Assembly: GCA_009823505.1 (NCBI GenBank)
Contig: VZQC01009966.1
Coordinates: 1,023,399 to 1,087,398 of the forward strand
Reading direction: 5' to 3'
Length of the DNA stretch: 64,000 nt
Source of the DNA: Rhizomys pruinosus
Lineage: Eukaryota > Chordata > Mammalia > Rodentia > Spalacidae
Shown here: piece by piece, positions 13,778 to 24,934 of the stretch
Numbering within the stretch: the first letter of the stretch is position 1
Layout: every line of letters begins with the position of its first letter
Translations under genes and position numbers: made by a program
The notes under the pieces: model-generated
What the model was told of the DNA's origin: nothing
Seen by the model: only the letters and a program-made list of their open reading frames with translations
The model's database searches: none

Positions 13778-14889
13778 GGATTTTGTCTTTGTTTTGGGTG
13801 TCTAGCATTTTAATTATGATGTGGCATGGAGAGTTTCTTTTCTGATCTTGTCTGTTTGGAGTTCTGTGTGATTCTTGTATTTGTATTGGTTTGTCTTTTT
13901 TTAGTTTTGGGAAATTTTCATCTATTATTCTTTTGAAGATCTGATCAATACCATTCTCTTGGGATTCTTCTCCTTCCTCTATTCCTATGATGCGGAGGAG
14001 GTTTGATCTTTTCATAGTGTTCAACAGTTCCTGGTTGTTTCATTTTTGTGTATTTAAAAATTTTTCATAATCTTTACTTGATGTTTTTAGTTGTTCTGTA
14101 TCTTCCAGGTCTGATATTCTTTGTTCTGCTTCCTCCATTCTGCTTCTGAGGCTTTTTCCATTCCTTTCCTCTTGATTGGATGAGTGTTTGATTTCCTTTT
14201 TCATTTCCTCTTCTGATTTCTTTAGTATTTCCACTTCCTTTTGGAGCTTCTCAATCCCTTCCTGTAGCTCTTTGCTTTGCTTGTTGGTTTCCTTATCTTT
14301 TTCAACATGGGATCTTTTCAGTGTTTCCACTTTCTTCTTGAGTTCTTCGTTCTCTTTTCTTAATTCTTTGATTTGCTCTTTATAATCTTGCACTTCTTTA
14401 AGTATTTTCACGATTGTGCTTCTGATATCTGTGTCCTGGGCCATCCCCAGGGGGATCCCACTGTAGGAATCTTCCACAGGGTTGGTAGAGCTTGGTGTGG
14501 GATTATCCAGCACCTTTCCCATATTGTCTCTTCTTTGTGTTCCTGACATATGGGCTTCTCCTTGCCTGTATTCCAATGTGAGTCCCAAATGCCTCTTCAC
14601 TGTGTTGAAGGCTTGCTTTGCTTGCCTCCTTCAGATGTCTTTGTAATCCCAGTTGGCAGGTGGGGGGGTGCTCTTTAGCCTGCACCTTTGCTTCAGGTGG
14701 TCTTGCTCCGATCTCAAGACTCACACAACCCCACCTTTTATACCAGCTGGGAGGATAACTCTGCCCCCACAGCCACAAAAGCCAATTAGGCCAAAGACAA
14801 CTAGATTAACTAGATTAAATCAAAGCTGAAGCACCCAGCTCCTACCTACCTACCTACCTACCTGCACTTCAGGTCTTGGGACATCTCCC
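13778..14889 (-). mobile_element. LINE-1 5'-half fragment (5' UTR plus part of ORF1)
   Basis: Antisense L1 piece holding 5'-UTR sequence and the N-terminal two-thirds of ORF1: a long coiled coil rich in Glu, Lys and Leu (about 14110-14420), then NLLRIIGIEEGEESQENGID and [14 protein letters not shown], ending inside ORF1 at about ...QNKDKIL. There is no ORF2, 3' UTR or poly(A). It is flanked by a perfect 16-bp direct repeat AACATAAATGTATTAA (13762-13777 and 14890-14905). A short run of CCTA repeats (14842-14865) lies in the UTR part. ORF1 is interrupted, so it is non-functional. Confidence 0.88.
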
Positions 14890-15574
14890 AACATAAATGT
14901 ATTAAATTAGCCACCACAGTTGAAATTATTGTTATTTAGTGACTTAACTGTTTCTTTTGCATGGACTTGATTCTAATAGAAAAGCTGCCCAAAAAACCTA
15001 CCTAAGAATAATCATAGAATAGTTATTAAAACAAGGAAATTGGCACTGGATCTTTTAACCATAAATTGTTCATGGATGTTATTTTAGAAAAAGAAATTTG
15101 ACAGCTTAATGAACCTATATTAATTCTGGTCTTGAAAATATTGAGTATTCATAGAAAAAATATATGGAAAAATGGAAAGATCCCAATTCAAAATTAAATA
15201 ATGTACTTCAAAAATACTTTGTATTAAATATGTCTGTGTATATAGGGATCATGTACCTATGTGTGTGTGTGTTTATATGTATGTGTGTGTGCGTGCACAT
15301 GCACAGGTGCATGTGGCACACTTGCCCATGTGGAGAATACACTTAGCTAATTATTAAAATACTTTCCTCTAGTGACTAACTGAGAATAAATGTCAAGAAA
15401 TAAATATTTTTGGCAAGTAGACCTAGTCTAGGTCCACATGGGAGGGGACCACAGTGAGTGTCTTCCAGTCAGTGGCATCAGGAGATACTGGGCATTTGAA
15501 AGTAATAAAAAAAATGCAGCATCAAAATCAGTGAGGGCTGTAGGAGTCGAAAGGGAGTGACTTCTGCCATCTCG

Positions 15575-15684
15575 CTTCTCCATCTTATTTTTTTGAACCA
15601 TGAACTTGATGTTTGGCTACACTGGCTGACCAACAAATCCCCTACCCAGTGTTGGGGTTATAGACATAGGCACTGCCACTTTAT

Positions 15685-15739
<55 letters not shown>

Positions 15740-15797
15740 TAGGGAGCTGAACTCAAGTCTTCATGGTTACACAGTGGTCTGTGTGTCTCTCTAGCCC
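15575..15797 (-). mobile_element. Composite tRNA/B1-type SINE (B4/RSINE-like), antisense
   Basis: Split by a TC/TG microsatellite. Left part 'gttggggttatagacatagg' is B1-like; right part 'gggagctgaactcaagtctt ... gtctctctagccc' is the tRNA-like head. Confidence 0.6.
15687..15740. repeat. (TC)n-(TG)n microsatellite
   Basis: About 21 TC repeats then 5 TG repeats, sitting inside an antisense composite SINE. Confidence 0.97.
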
Positions 15798-15809
15798 TGG
15801 TATCTTTTT

Positions 15810-15977
15810 CTTTTCTTTTCTTTTTTTTTTTTGTATTTTTGAGACAGGGTCTCCCTGTAGCCCCAGCTGGCCTGGAGCTCATTCTGTAGACCAGGCTGGC
15901 CTTGAACTCACAGAGATCCACTTGCCTCTGCCTTCCGAGTGCTGGGATTAAAGGTGTGCACCACCTTGCCCAGCTCA
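15810..15977 (-). mobile_element. B1 SINE with 12-bp TSD
   Basis: Full antisense B1 with a long T-rich tail. Target duplication TGGTATCTTTTT at 15798-15809 and 15978-15989. Confidence 0.95.
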
Positions 15978-16386
15978 TGGTATCTTTTTTTTTTAATGTA
16001 CTCTTCAAGCTCTTTCCAATTAGCTTAGATTGCCAATTCTGATTATTGTTTTACTTCATACATTTTATATCAATACTACTTTCCTTTCAGATGCTTAAAA
16101 CTTTATATAATTTTGGTATTTTTAAGAGAATTTTCTCTCCCTAGTTGTTTGACAATTAACTAAACCTTGACCGATTCAAATCACACGTGTTTCATCAATG
16201 TCTTCATGGACACTTCTCTTTCTCTCCCTGTCCCTTGCCCTTCCTCCTTCCCATTCTTCATTTTTAACAATTTACTAGGGAGCAGCACATGAACTTCTAG
16301 ACATTGGGCCAGGAGAAACAGATGAGCTAGTAAAAGTAAAGATGTACTGCAAGGCCTGATATTTTGAGGTCTTAAAAAACCTTTTA

Positions 16387-16455
16387 GCCAAGCGTAGTGG
16401 TGCAGCCTTTAATCCCAGCATTTTGGGGGCAGAGGCAGGCAGGTCTCTGTGTTAA
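16387..16455 (+). mobile_element. Truncated B1 SINE 85 bp before exon A
   Basis: B1 5' half: gccaagcgtagtggtgcagc, ctttaatcccagca, gaggcaggcaggtctctgtg. It ends 85 bp upstream of the exon A start. Confidence 0.85.
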
Positions 16456-16540
16456 CAAGCAGGTTAAACTTCTTCCTGTACATTAACAAAGGGATGCATT
16501 TATCACATCCATGTCAACTTTTTTCCTCTCTTTGTTGCAG

Positions 16541-16933
16541 TTTGAGTCCAGTGACCACATGACCTTCAGCTGTGGGAGTCAACAGGAGAGAAATCAAGGG
16601 ACACTGGCTTATCCCTCAGAGCACAGTGGAAGGGATTCACGAGGAAAAATATTAGGGACAAGGGAACCTCAAGGAATGCAGCAAAGTGACCTCTTCAAAG
16701 CTGAATACGTTTTCATTGTGGATTCCGATGGGGAAGACGAAGCTACCAGCAAGAAAGATGAAGCAGGGCCCTCAGGGGGGGCGGGGAGCATCGCTGCCCG
16801 GCCCCAGTCTCTAGCTATTTCCTCCAGTCTGACTTCTGATGTGGTGCGGCCCAAAGTACGAGGGGTTGAGCTCAAGTCCTCGTCATATCCCGAAACTTCT
16901 CATGGGACAGGCCCCCAGCAAAAGCGTGGGCAG
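16541..16933 (+). CDS. Mlip: Mlip internal exon A (131 codons, phase 0-0)
   Basis: Internal coding exon of muscular LMNA-interacting protein, a striated-muscle protein that binds lamin A/C and, under the name CIP, the cardiac factor ISL1 (family knowledge). The acceptor is a pyrimidine tract ending ttgttgcag and the donor is CAG|gtaggt. The 393-bp exon reads through without stops. Residues 1-19 read FESSDHMTFSCGSQQERNQ. Residues 50-68 hold the conserved acidic block DLFKAEYVFIVDSDGEDEA, and about 86-104 the Ser-rich RPQSLAISSSLTSDVVRPK. All three match the N-terminal part of mammalian MLIP as I remember it. The preceding exon, with the start codon, is upstream of the window. An in-frame ATG at 16511 lies in the intron, before the acceptor, and is not the likely start. 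The exon end ...QQKRGQ can join in frame to the large exon or straight to the QYK exon. Confidence 0.95.
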
Positions 16934-17760
16934 GTAGGTTTCATCATGTCGCCCTAAGGAATAATATTGTCTGCATTATTTTGTTGTTGTTGTGGGTGTC
17001 TGCAAATATCTTCTTGTTCAAGGCACATGAAACTCTCCAAGAAAAATAGATTAAATTTCCCAAATCTCAAGATGATAAAGCATCTCAACTGATAAGTTGA
17101 TGAGACAGAAAATTATACTGTGAACCAGCATCATATTTAGCTAGAGTGGATTCCGGAGAATATTATCTTTTCCTTTTGACTAATTGTCAGAGAGGGTTGC
17201 ATTAGAGAGGGTGCTTGGAGGGTGAAGTTCATCAAGAAGCACATTTCAGACATGAAAATCTAAGCAGAAAGCACCTGAGTGTTTATTAGAGGCAAACACA
17301 CTAACTTTTAAATAGGCAAAAGAAAAAAAAGATAAACCGGGAAATAAGATTATTTAATTATAATTTTCCCCATGTGTGTCTTAAGGAAAAATATCTGTCA
17401 TGGTCTTTGAATGCACTCACATGGAACTGACCTGAATGAAGCAGAGAAGAATTAAACTTAGCAGTGAGATGGTCCTCCTACATGAGAGTCTGTAGTGTAG
17501 TGAGAGAAAATGTAAACCTGTCATGGCAAGAACAGAAGGGAGGGGTTTTGAAGGAACAGCAGGATTTTGCTGTTGACTGGCTATCTACCATATTTGAACT
17601 GTAAAGTGGTTCTGACAAGGCTGCAGAGGCTGACTTTGAAGGTGCATGCAGAGCTCTGACTTTTGGCAGCTGAGTGTGAGCTGGTGCTGAGACACCCAGT
17701 TTAGTTTCCACCAGGCCATGCTCATATAAGAATCCTAAAGTAGTCTGATGGACATTTTTA

Positions 17761-17806
17761 GTGATAGATAGTCTAATAATGTAGTGATAGATAGTCTAAT
17801 AATGTA
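17761..17806. repeat. 23-bp direct tandem duplication
   Basis: GTGATAGATAGTCTAATAAT plus GTA occurs twice in tandem, immediately before the B3 target site. Confidence 0.95.
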
Positions 17807-17821
17807 GCTAAAGGCATTCTC

Positions 17822-18063
17822 TTTTTTTAATTTTTATTTATTTCTGTATGTGTATGGATGTACTGTCTGCATGCAAGTCTGTGCACCCGTGTCGTGCAAT
17901 GCCGCGGAGGTCAGAAGAGGGCGTCGGATTCCCCTGGAACTGGAGTTCTCCTGGAACTGGAGTTTCAGACAGTTCTCGGCCGCCATGTGGGTGCTGGGGA
18001 TCGAACCCGGGTCCTATGTAAGAGCGGTCGGCGCTCTTAACCGCTAGGCCATCTCTCCAGCCC
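17822..18063 (-). mobile_element. Young B3-type SINE with 15-bp TSD
   Basis: Full-length antisense copy. Perfect TSD GCTAAAGGCATTCTC at 17807-17821 and 18064-18078. It has the internal duplication 'ctggaactggagttctcctg' seen in other young copies here. Confidence 0.96.
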
Positions 18064-19454
18064 GCTAAAGGCATTCTCAAATGCAGTTATAGGCTCAAGC
18101 CTTTTTTCTTGCTTCAAAAAGCTGATAGACTAGCAAAGTGAAAGATACAAGATTTATATCATCAGTAGAAAGAGCTTTATGTGCTTACTTTGATAAGAAC
18201 ACACAGTATGATAATAAATGTAAAATAAATATTTTTATGAAGAAAATTGGGGATATTTTTACTCTTCTGCTAATACATTTATTTCTTTGAATTGTACATT
18301 TATTTTGCTTTTGTGTGGTCAAATATAGACAGGCCCCTATACAGGCTAACTTCATACTTTGGATTTTTTTCTGAATAGGTAGTTGAGAGGAACGCTATAG
18401 ATCATGTTAACTAAGCTCTAAACAGAAAGGCAAAGACTGAGCTAAGTCATTGGTAATGGCTGCTGATTATGACCACCAGCAACAGAGCAGTGCAGGGTCC
18501 TGAAGCACCAGGAGCTGCCACTGTTCGGCTTTACTTCCTGTGGGTGATACGGGTCATGGTGACGTAAAGCAAGAGAGCCACTGCACACAGACGTGAATGA
18601 AAGAGAAATGACAGCAGCAGCAAGAAAGCCAGGAACCCTGAGAGGCAGCAGGGAGGGTTACAAACGGTCTGCAATTCCATGATTGGACTGCTGGAGGCTA
18701 ACAAAGTTTAGTTTTTTTTCAATCAAAAACTGCAGTCAAGTGGATTTTTGGACCTCCTGATAAACAATGACTCCGTGCATAAAGTGGTCTGTGAGTCAGC
18801 GTTATTGGCTAGTCAGAAATAAGCTATCTCTAAAGAGGTCTTCAGCTTGTCACCAGGCTTTTCCTTCCCCAACCAGCCTAGATTCTTCCACTGCCCACAC
18901 CTAGCACTCCGTCAGTCCTTCTAAGCCATCAGCACCAAACAACCTGCCCACCTGGCCACTGCTCATCTCCCACCTCCTGCTTTGAACCCACATCCCTGTG
19001 CCTTGACGCTTAGCTCTAGCTGGGCCACTTCATGGAGATTAGTTTGCTAGGACTCCTAAAGTCTTTGTGGATTTCTTTGATGGACATTTAAGAAAAATCT
19101 GCACTGTTATTCTTTTTCATCTTGTAATAAGTGATTTTGTCTTTATTAGACTAAAAACAACGTGAAATAAAGCCTTGTTTCTTTGGTACTGTGCTTTGTA
19201 TATAAGTGGGCTTGGATAAGTTATAGGGAAAGAACAAGTAAGTTCACATTCTGTTTGTCCCTGAAGTCCTTGCCCACAGAATCCGTTATACTTCCCTCAG
19301 GGAGGGTAAGTCCTCCCTCAGTATAATTCTGAGGGAGCTTTTTAAACACACAATATGTAATGATCATTGTCAGAACACATCATTATTGTTTAGGCACATG
19401 CCTTATTTCTCTTTACAGTTTGTAAAGTTCTTAAAGATAGAGTTCATGTTAATT

Positions 19455-19583
19455 TCTTTCTTTTTTTTTTTTTTGAGATAGGGTCTCCCTGTAGCCCCAG
19501 CTGTCCTGGAACTCACTATGTAGACCAGATTAGCCTTGAACTCATAGAGATCCACCTGCCTCTGCCTCCCAAGTGCTAGGATT
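19455..19583 (-). mobile_element. Truncated B1 SINE fused to L1
   Basis: Antisense B1 lacking its 5' end; it stops at gctaggatt and abuts L1 ORF2 sequence. Confidence 0.88.
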
Positions 19584-22500
19584 GAGTAGGAAAGTCTCCT
19601 AATTTTTCTCCAATTGCTTTTATTGGCATAAAGAAAGGCTACCAATTAGTCTAGGTTAATTTTGTATTCCACCACTTTACTGAAACTGCTAATGGTTTCT
19701 AGGAATTTTCTCATGGTGTTTTTGGTGTCCCTTAGATAACCTATCATGTCATATGCAAAAAGGGATAGCTTGACCTCCTCTTTTCCAATTAGTACTCCTC
19801 TAATTTCCTTTTCTTGTCTTACTGTTCTTGTGAGCATTTCAAGTACTATATTGAAAAGGAGTGGGGATGGGGGCAGCCTTGCTGGTTCCCTGAATTTAAG
19901 GGGAACACTTCTAGTTTTTTCCCATTTAGGATAATGTTGGATGTGGGTTTGTTGTCTATGGCTTTAATTATGTCGAGGAATGTTCCCTCCAGTCCAGTTC
20001 CCTCCAGGAATTTAAACATGAAAGCATGTTGAATTTTGTTGAAGGCCTTTTCTGAATCTATTGAGGTGGCCATGTGGTTTTTGTCTTTCAGTCTGTTTAC
20101 ATTCTTTATGACATTTATTGATTTATGTATGTTGAACCATTCATGCATCTCTGGTATGAATCCAACTTGGTCATGGTGGATGATCTTTTTGATGTGTGCC
20201 TGTATGCCATTTGCAAGTATCTTGTTAATAACTTTTGCATCTATGTTCATTAGTGGGTATATAGTTTTCTTTTTTGGTTGCATCTTTGCCTGGTTTTGGT
20301 TCTAGCATGATGTTGGCTTCATAGAAGGAATTTGGGAGATTTCTGTCTGTTTCTATCCTCTTGAATAATTTGAGTAGTAGTGGCTGTAGGTCTTCTTTAA
20401 ATGTCTCATAGAATTCTGCCATGAATCCCTCTGGGCCTGGGCTTTTTTTTTTTTTTTTTTTAGTTGGAAGTTTTTTTCAGCACAATTTCAAGTTCATCCT
20501 TTATTATGGGTCTATTTAAGCTGTTGACCTCTTCCTGGTTAAGTTTTGGTGAATTCCATGATTTCAGATATTCATCCATTTCTCTTAAGTTTTCAAATTT
20601 AGTAGAATATAGGATGTTGAAGTATTCCTGTATGATTGTGATGTTTTCCTTTTCATCTCTAATTTTGTTGATTTGGAGTTGTTATTTCCTTCTTTTAGTC
20701 AACTGGGCTAAAGGTCAGTCTATCTTGTTTATCCTTTAAAAGAACTAGCTCTTCGATTCATTGATTTGTTTTTGTATCGTTTTCTATGTTTCTATTTCAC
20801 TGATCTCTGCTCTTACTTGTGTTACTTCTTCCTGTCTGTTGGGTTTAGATTTCATTTGTTGTTGTCTTTCAAGTGTTTTTAGTTTCACTGTTAGATTGGT
20901 TATTTGTGCTCTTTCTTAATCTAAGCACTTAGGGCTATGAATTTCCTTCTTAAGCCTGCTTTTAAATTGTCCCATAGGTTTTACTGTGTTGTATCATCCC
21001 TTTCATTTAGTGCCAGGAATGCTTTTATTTCTTTTTTAATTTTTCCTTTGACCAATTCATTATTCAGTAGTGTGTTCTTTAGTTTCCATGTGTTCTTGTA
21101 GCTAGTAGGGCTCTTTCTGCTGTTGATATTAAGCTTTATTGCACTGTGGTCTGATAGGATGCATGAAATTATTTCAATTTTTTTGTATTTGCTGAGGCTT
21201 GCTCTCTGTCCCACTATATGGTTGATTTTGGAGAACGTTCCATGGAGTGCTGAGTGGAAAGTATATTCTTTGTTGTTTGGGTAGAACAATTGGTAGATGT
21301 CTGTTAGTTCCATTTGGTGTATCACATTATTCAGTTCAGATATCTCTCTCTTCTTTGTCCAGTTGACCTATCCAATGGACTCAGTGGGGTATTGGAGTCT
21401 ACCACTATTCATGTGCTGGGCTTAATCTGTGCTTTGAAGTCCTGCAGGATTGGGTTTATGAAGTTTGGTGCATATATATTTATGACTGTGACATCTTCAG
21501 GGTTAACTGATCCTTTGATAAGGATGTGTGACCCTCTTCCTCTCTTCTGATTAGTTTTACTTTCAAGTCTATTTTGACTAATATTAAAATAGCAACTCCT
21601 TCCTGCTTTTTTTACCATGTACTTGACATTTTTTTTTCATCCTTTAACTTTACCTTGGTGTCTGTCCTTGAAGTTGAGATGCATTTCTTGTAGACAACAA
21701 AAAGATTTATTAAGTTTCTTAATCCATTCTCCCAGTCTGTGTCTTTTGATTGAGGAGTTCAGATGATTAATATTTAAGATTAATATTGAGAGATGTGTCT
21801 TGCTTCTCTTAAGTTTATATTGTTTGCATTTTTGGTCTATGTTTGTATGTATGGGGTTATACCTTCATTAATTACTCTCTCTTGTCACTTGGAGATAGCT
21901 GCACATTTTCTCTGTCCTCTGAATTGCTTCGAGTATTTTCTGGGTGGTTTGCTTTCTAGATATATACTCTTTCATCTTGTTCATGTCATGGAAGATTTTC
22001 CTTTTTCCTTTGATTATAATTGACATTTTTGCTGGGCAGAGTAACTTGGGTTGGCATCTGTAGTCATTTAGTATTGGGAAAACTTTCATCCAAGCTCTTC
22101 TGGCTTTCATCGTTTGGATTGAAAAGTCAGCTGTGATTCCGATGCTTTTTCCTTTAATTGTAACTTGTTGTTTTTCTCTTATGTCTTTCAGTATTCTGTC
22201 TTTGTTTTGAGCATATAACATTTTGATTATGATATAGTGTGGAGAATTTCTTTTTTGATCTTGTCTATTTGGTGTTCTATGTGCATCTTGCATTTGTATG
22301 GGTATGTCTCTTTTCAATTTGGGGAAATTTTCTTCTATAATTCTATTGAAGTTCTGGTCCATACTGTTATCCTGGGATTCTTCTCTTGCCTCTATACCTC
22401 TGATGTGAAGGTTTGGTCTCTTCATGGGGCCCCACATTTCCTGATTATCCCACTCTTGTGTGTGTGTGTGTTTTTTTTTTTTAATTCATAGTCTTTGCTT

Positions 22501-22976
22501 GAGCTCTTCAGTTCTTCCATGCTATCTTCTAGTCTTGATATTCTTGATATTTTCTGCTTCATCCATTCTGTTACTGAAGCTTTCTCCCATACTTTCCTGT
22601 TGACTGGATGAGTGTTCAGTTTCCTTTTTCATTTCATCCTGAAATTCCTTTAGTATTTCCACTTCCTTCTTGAGTTTGCCATTCTCTCCTTCAAGTTCTT
22701 TGATTTTCAGTTTTCTTTTTCATTTCAGTCTGAGACTTTTTCAACATTTCCATTTCCTTCTGAATTTAATTGTTCTCTCCATTTAGTTCCTTGATTTCTT
22801 TGAGTATGCCTATGATTGTTCTTTTAAAATCTATGTCTCGGTTTACCTCCAGGGAGATCTCACTGTTGGAGTCTTCTATAGGACTGATAAATTTTGGTGG
22901 GGATTTATTATTTGCTTTTCCCATGTTGTTGATTTTTCATTGTGCTTTTGGCATGTGGAACTGATTCGTTATTTGT

Positions 22977-23235
22977 TTTTAATTTTTTTGTTTTTATTTA
23001 TTTATTTTATTTTATTTTTTTAACTTATTCTTGTATGTGTATGAATGTACTGTCTGCATGTAGGTCTGTACACCCGTGTCATGCAATTCCTCAGAGGTCA
23101 GAAGACAGCTTTGGATTTCCCTGGAACTGGAGCCAAAGATGGTTCTCAGCCGCCATGTGGGTGCTGGGGATCGAACCTGGGTCCTCTGCAAGAGCAGTCA
23201 GTGCTCTTAACAGCCAGGCCATCTCTCCAGCCCCC
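22977..23235 (-). mobile_element. B3-type SINE in L1 5' UTR, 14-bp TSD
   Basis: Antisense full-length copy. TSD GATTCGTTATTTGT at 22963-22976 and 23236-23249. Confidence 0.95.
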
Positions 23236-23444
23236 GATTCGTTATTTGTAATCTTATGTTAAATTCAAGTGTTTCCTCATTGCATTGCAGGTCTGTTCCT
23301 CTTGGTTGGCTGTGGAGTGGCTAGTTTGATGTCTTTTCTGTTACCCTGGAGTCACTATGGCAGCCAGATGCTGGCACCACCACGGGGAGAGGGGGTGTGA
23401 TTTGTCTCATGTGCCAGCAACCTGAAGATCCAGGTCCCCAGCAA

Positions 23445-23655
23445 GGTGGGCTGGCTCTTACCCAACCTGCAGCCTCAGTGTCTCTGGACATTCCCAGTGA
23501 GGTGGGCCGGCTCTTACTCCACCTGCAGCCTCAGTGTCTCTGGACATTCCCAGTGAGGTGGGCCCACTCTTACCTAACCTGCAACAGAAGCTGGAGGGTG
23601 GCTGGCTGCAGCCTCAGTGTCCCTGACAATCTAGGTCCCCAGTGAGGTGGGCTGG
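23445..23655 (-). repeat. L1 5'-UTR monomers, 56-bp tandem repeat
   Basis: GGTGGGCYGGCTCTTAC-type units begin at 23445, 23501 and 23557, exactly 56 bp apart, with a longer diverged unit (89 bp) ending near 23646. Their place just upstream of L1 ORF1 identifies them as promoter-type monomers of the L1 5' UTR, comparable in arrangement to rodent L1 monomers. Confidence 0.75.
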
Positions 23656-23660
23656 CTCTT

Positions 23661-24712
23661 GGTCCTGTTTATTTTGTGTTCTTTGTACTTCTTGTTTTTC
23701 TATGGATATGTCTTTTCTTAATTGGGGGGTAACTTTCTTCTATAATCCTGTTGAAGATCTCATCAATACCATTATACTGAGATTCTTCTCCTTCCTCTAT
23801 ACCTGTGATGCATAGGTTTGGCCTTTTCATGGTGTCCCACATTTCCCGATTATTCTGTTCCTGTTGTTTGAAATTTTTTCAGAATCTTTGCTTGAGTGGT
23901 CTAACTCTTTCACTTTATCTTCTAGTCTTGATATTCTATTTTCTACTTCATTCATTCTGTTACTGAAACTTTCTCTAATTCTTTCCAGATGGCTTATTTA
24001 ATGTTCTACTTCCTTTTTCATTTCAGCCTGAGTTTTCTTCATTACTTCTCTTTTGTGAACTCAGTATGAAGAGTATGAAGTTTATCATTATCTTCTTTTA
24101 GTTCTTTGATTTGTTTGTTTGAATGTTCTTTAAATTCCTTCAATATTTTGATCATGTCTATGATAGTTTTTTTAAAAAATTCTTTGTCCTGGGTTACTTT
24201 TAGGGGGTCCTCATGGTAGTCCTCTTCCATAGGATTGGTAGTATTTAGTGGAGATATATTATTTGGATTTTTCATGTTATTGTTTTTGGTTGTGATTTTG
24301 GCATGTGGATTTCTTTTGTTGTTTGTGATTCTGGTATGAAGCTCAAGTGTTTCTCTGATGAAATCCAGACTGACTTCTTGTATTCTTTAGGTGCCTTCAT
24401 TGTATGAAAGGCTGGTTGGTTTAAGCTTCAGGTTCTCACTTCTGATTTTGTACTGGAGGGACCAGCTAATTCTCATCTAGCTAGACAGGAACTCCTCCAG
24501 AGGACCAAGACAGGTATGAGTCAGGCAGGTTTGAGCCCACAGGGCCCCGCACCATGTGAAGCTGAGAGAGGGGCCCAGGTGTTCTGGGCTAGGGAGTAGG
24601 GAGTCTGGAATGCCCCTATTGCAGCACTGAGTAGAGTCAGCCTCATGCACTCACAGGAAGAGTGGAAGCCACAGAACTGCTGCACCATGTGCATTCCACC
24701 TACTGGCTCTTC
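23661..24712 (-). mobile_element. Second LINE-1 5'-half fragment
   Basis: Another antisense L1 piece, directly upstream (in L1 sense) of the larger L1. It repeats ORF1 N-terminal sequence (NTTNPMEEDYHEDPLKVTQD near 24200, then coiled coil) and a different 5'-UTR segment up to about 24.7 kb. ORF1 breaks off at the HRTxNKQDQ region near 23661. A 9-bp direct repeat CTGGCTCTT flanks it (23652-23660 and 24713-24721), a weak candidate TSD. No ORF2 or poly(A) is present. Confidence 0.75.
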
Positions 24713-24788
24713 AGGGCCGGTGCAAACCTATGTCAACTTTTATGTCTCCAACCCTATGAGATCTTTCAATATTTTCTTGACAATTTTT

Positions 24789-24934
24789 TTTGTCTTTTCA
24801 AGACAGGGTCTCCCTGTAGCCCCAGCTGGCCTGGAACTTGCTCTATAGACCAGGCTGGCCTTGAACTCACAAAGATCTGCCTGCCTCTGCCTCCCAAGTG
24901 CTAGGATTAAAGGCGTGTGCCACCACACCTGGCT
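24789..24934 (-). mobile_element. B1 SINE
   Basis: Antisense full-length B1, from poly(T)/agacagggtctccctgtagc to ccaccacacctggct. Confidence 0.94.

Larger units (their letters stand above)
1..16540 (+). other. Mlip: Mlip intron upstream of exon A (partial)
   Basis: Intronic sequence 5' of exon A. I see no convincing exon: I looked for the upstream MLIP peptide (VPTVRRLPTH-like) and did not find it. 1-3840, 3942-7246 and 7964-10950 look like unique or very old sequence with short chance ORFs. 7247-7963 holds two B3 SINEs, and 10981-14905 two L1 insertions. 14906-15570 is AT-rich with no recognised element. 15575-15989 holds SINE material, and a B1 fragment lies just before exon A. Confidence 0.7.
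19584..23660 (-). mobile_element. LINE-1, antisense, ORF1 and partial ORF2, 3' end missing
   Basis: About 4 kb of an L1 with its 5' end to the right. The 5' UTR includes 56-bp monomers near 23445-23612. ORF1 runs about 22930-21870: a coiled-coil part, then GIEAREESQDNSMDQNFNRI and ITADFSIQTMKARRAW. ORF2 follows with endonuclease sequence (VTVINIYAPNFINP near 21450) and reverse transcriptase ([17 protein letters not shown] near 20150; NQQGCPHP near 19870). The catalytic motif reads FAYDM, not FADDM, near 19755. Multiple frameshifts are present. It stops abruptly at a truncated B1 (19455-19583), so the ORF2 C-terminus and 3' UTR are gone. A B3 SINE sits in its 5' UTR (22977-23235), and a poly(A/T) run at 20442-20461 interrupts ORF2. 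Confidence 0.9.

Noticed and set aside
13778..14889. HAL1-type (ORF1-only) autonomous family
   Set aside because: The break is inside ORF1 with no 3' UTR or poly(A), unlike HAL1 elements, which keep a complete ORF1 and 3' end.
16511..16540. ATG in frame with exon A as an alternative start
   Set aside because: It lies in the pyrimidine tract before a good acceptor, and no promoter is visible. The MLIP peptide begins at the acceptor.
17850..18047. Repeated small ORFs of about 60-65 codons (also near 36.2, 36.4, 56.9 and 62.4 kb)
   Set aside because: All fall in B3 SINE copies; the similar peptides reflect the SINE sequence.
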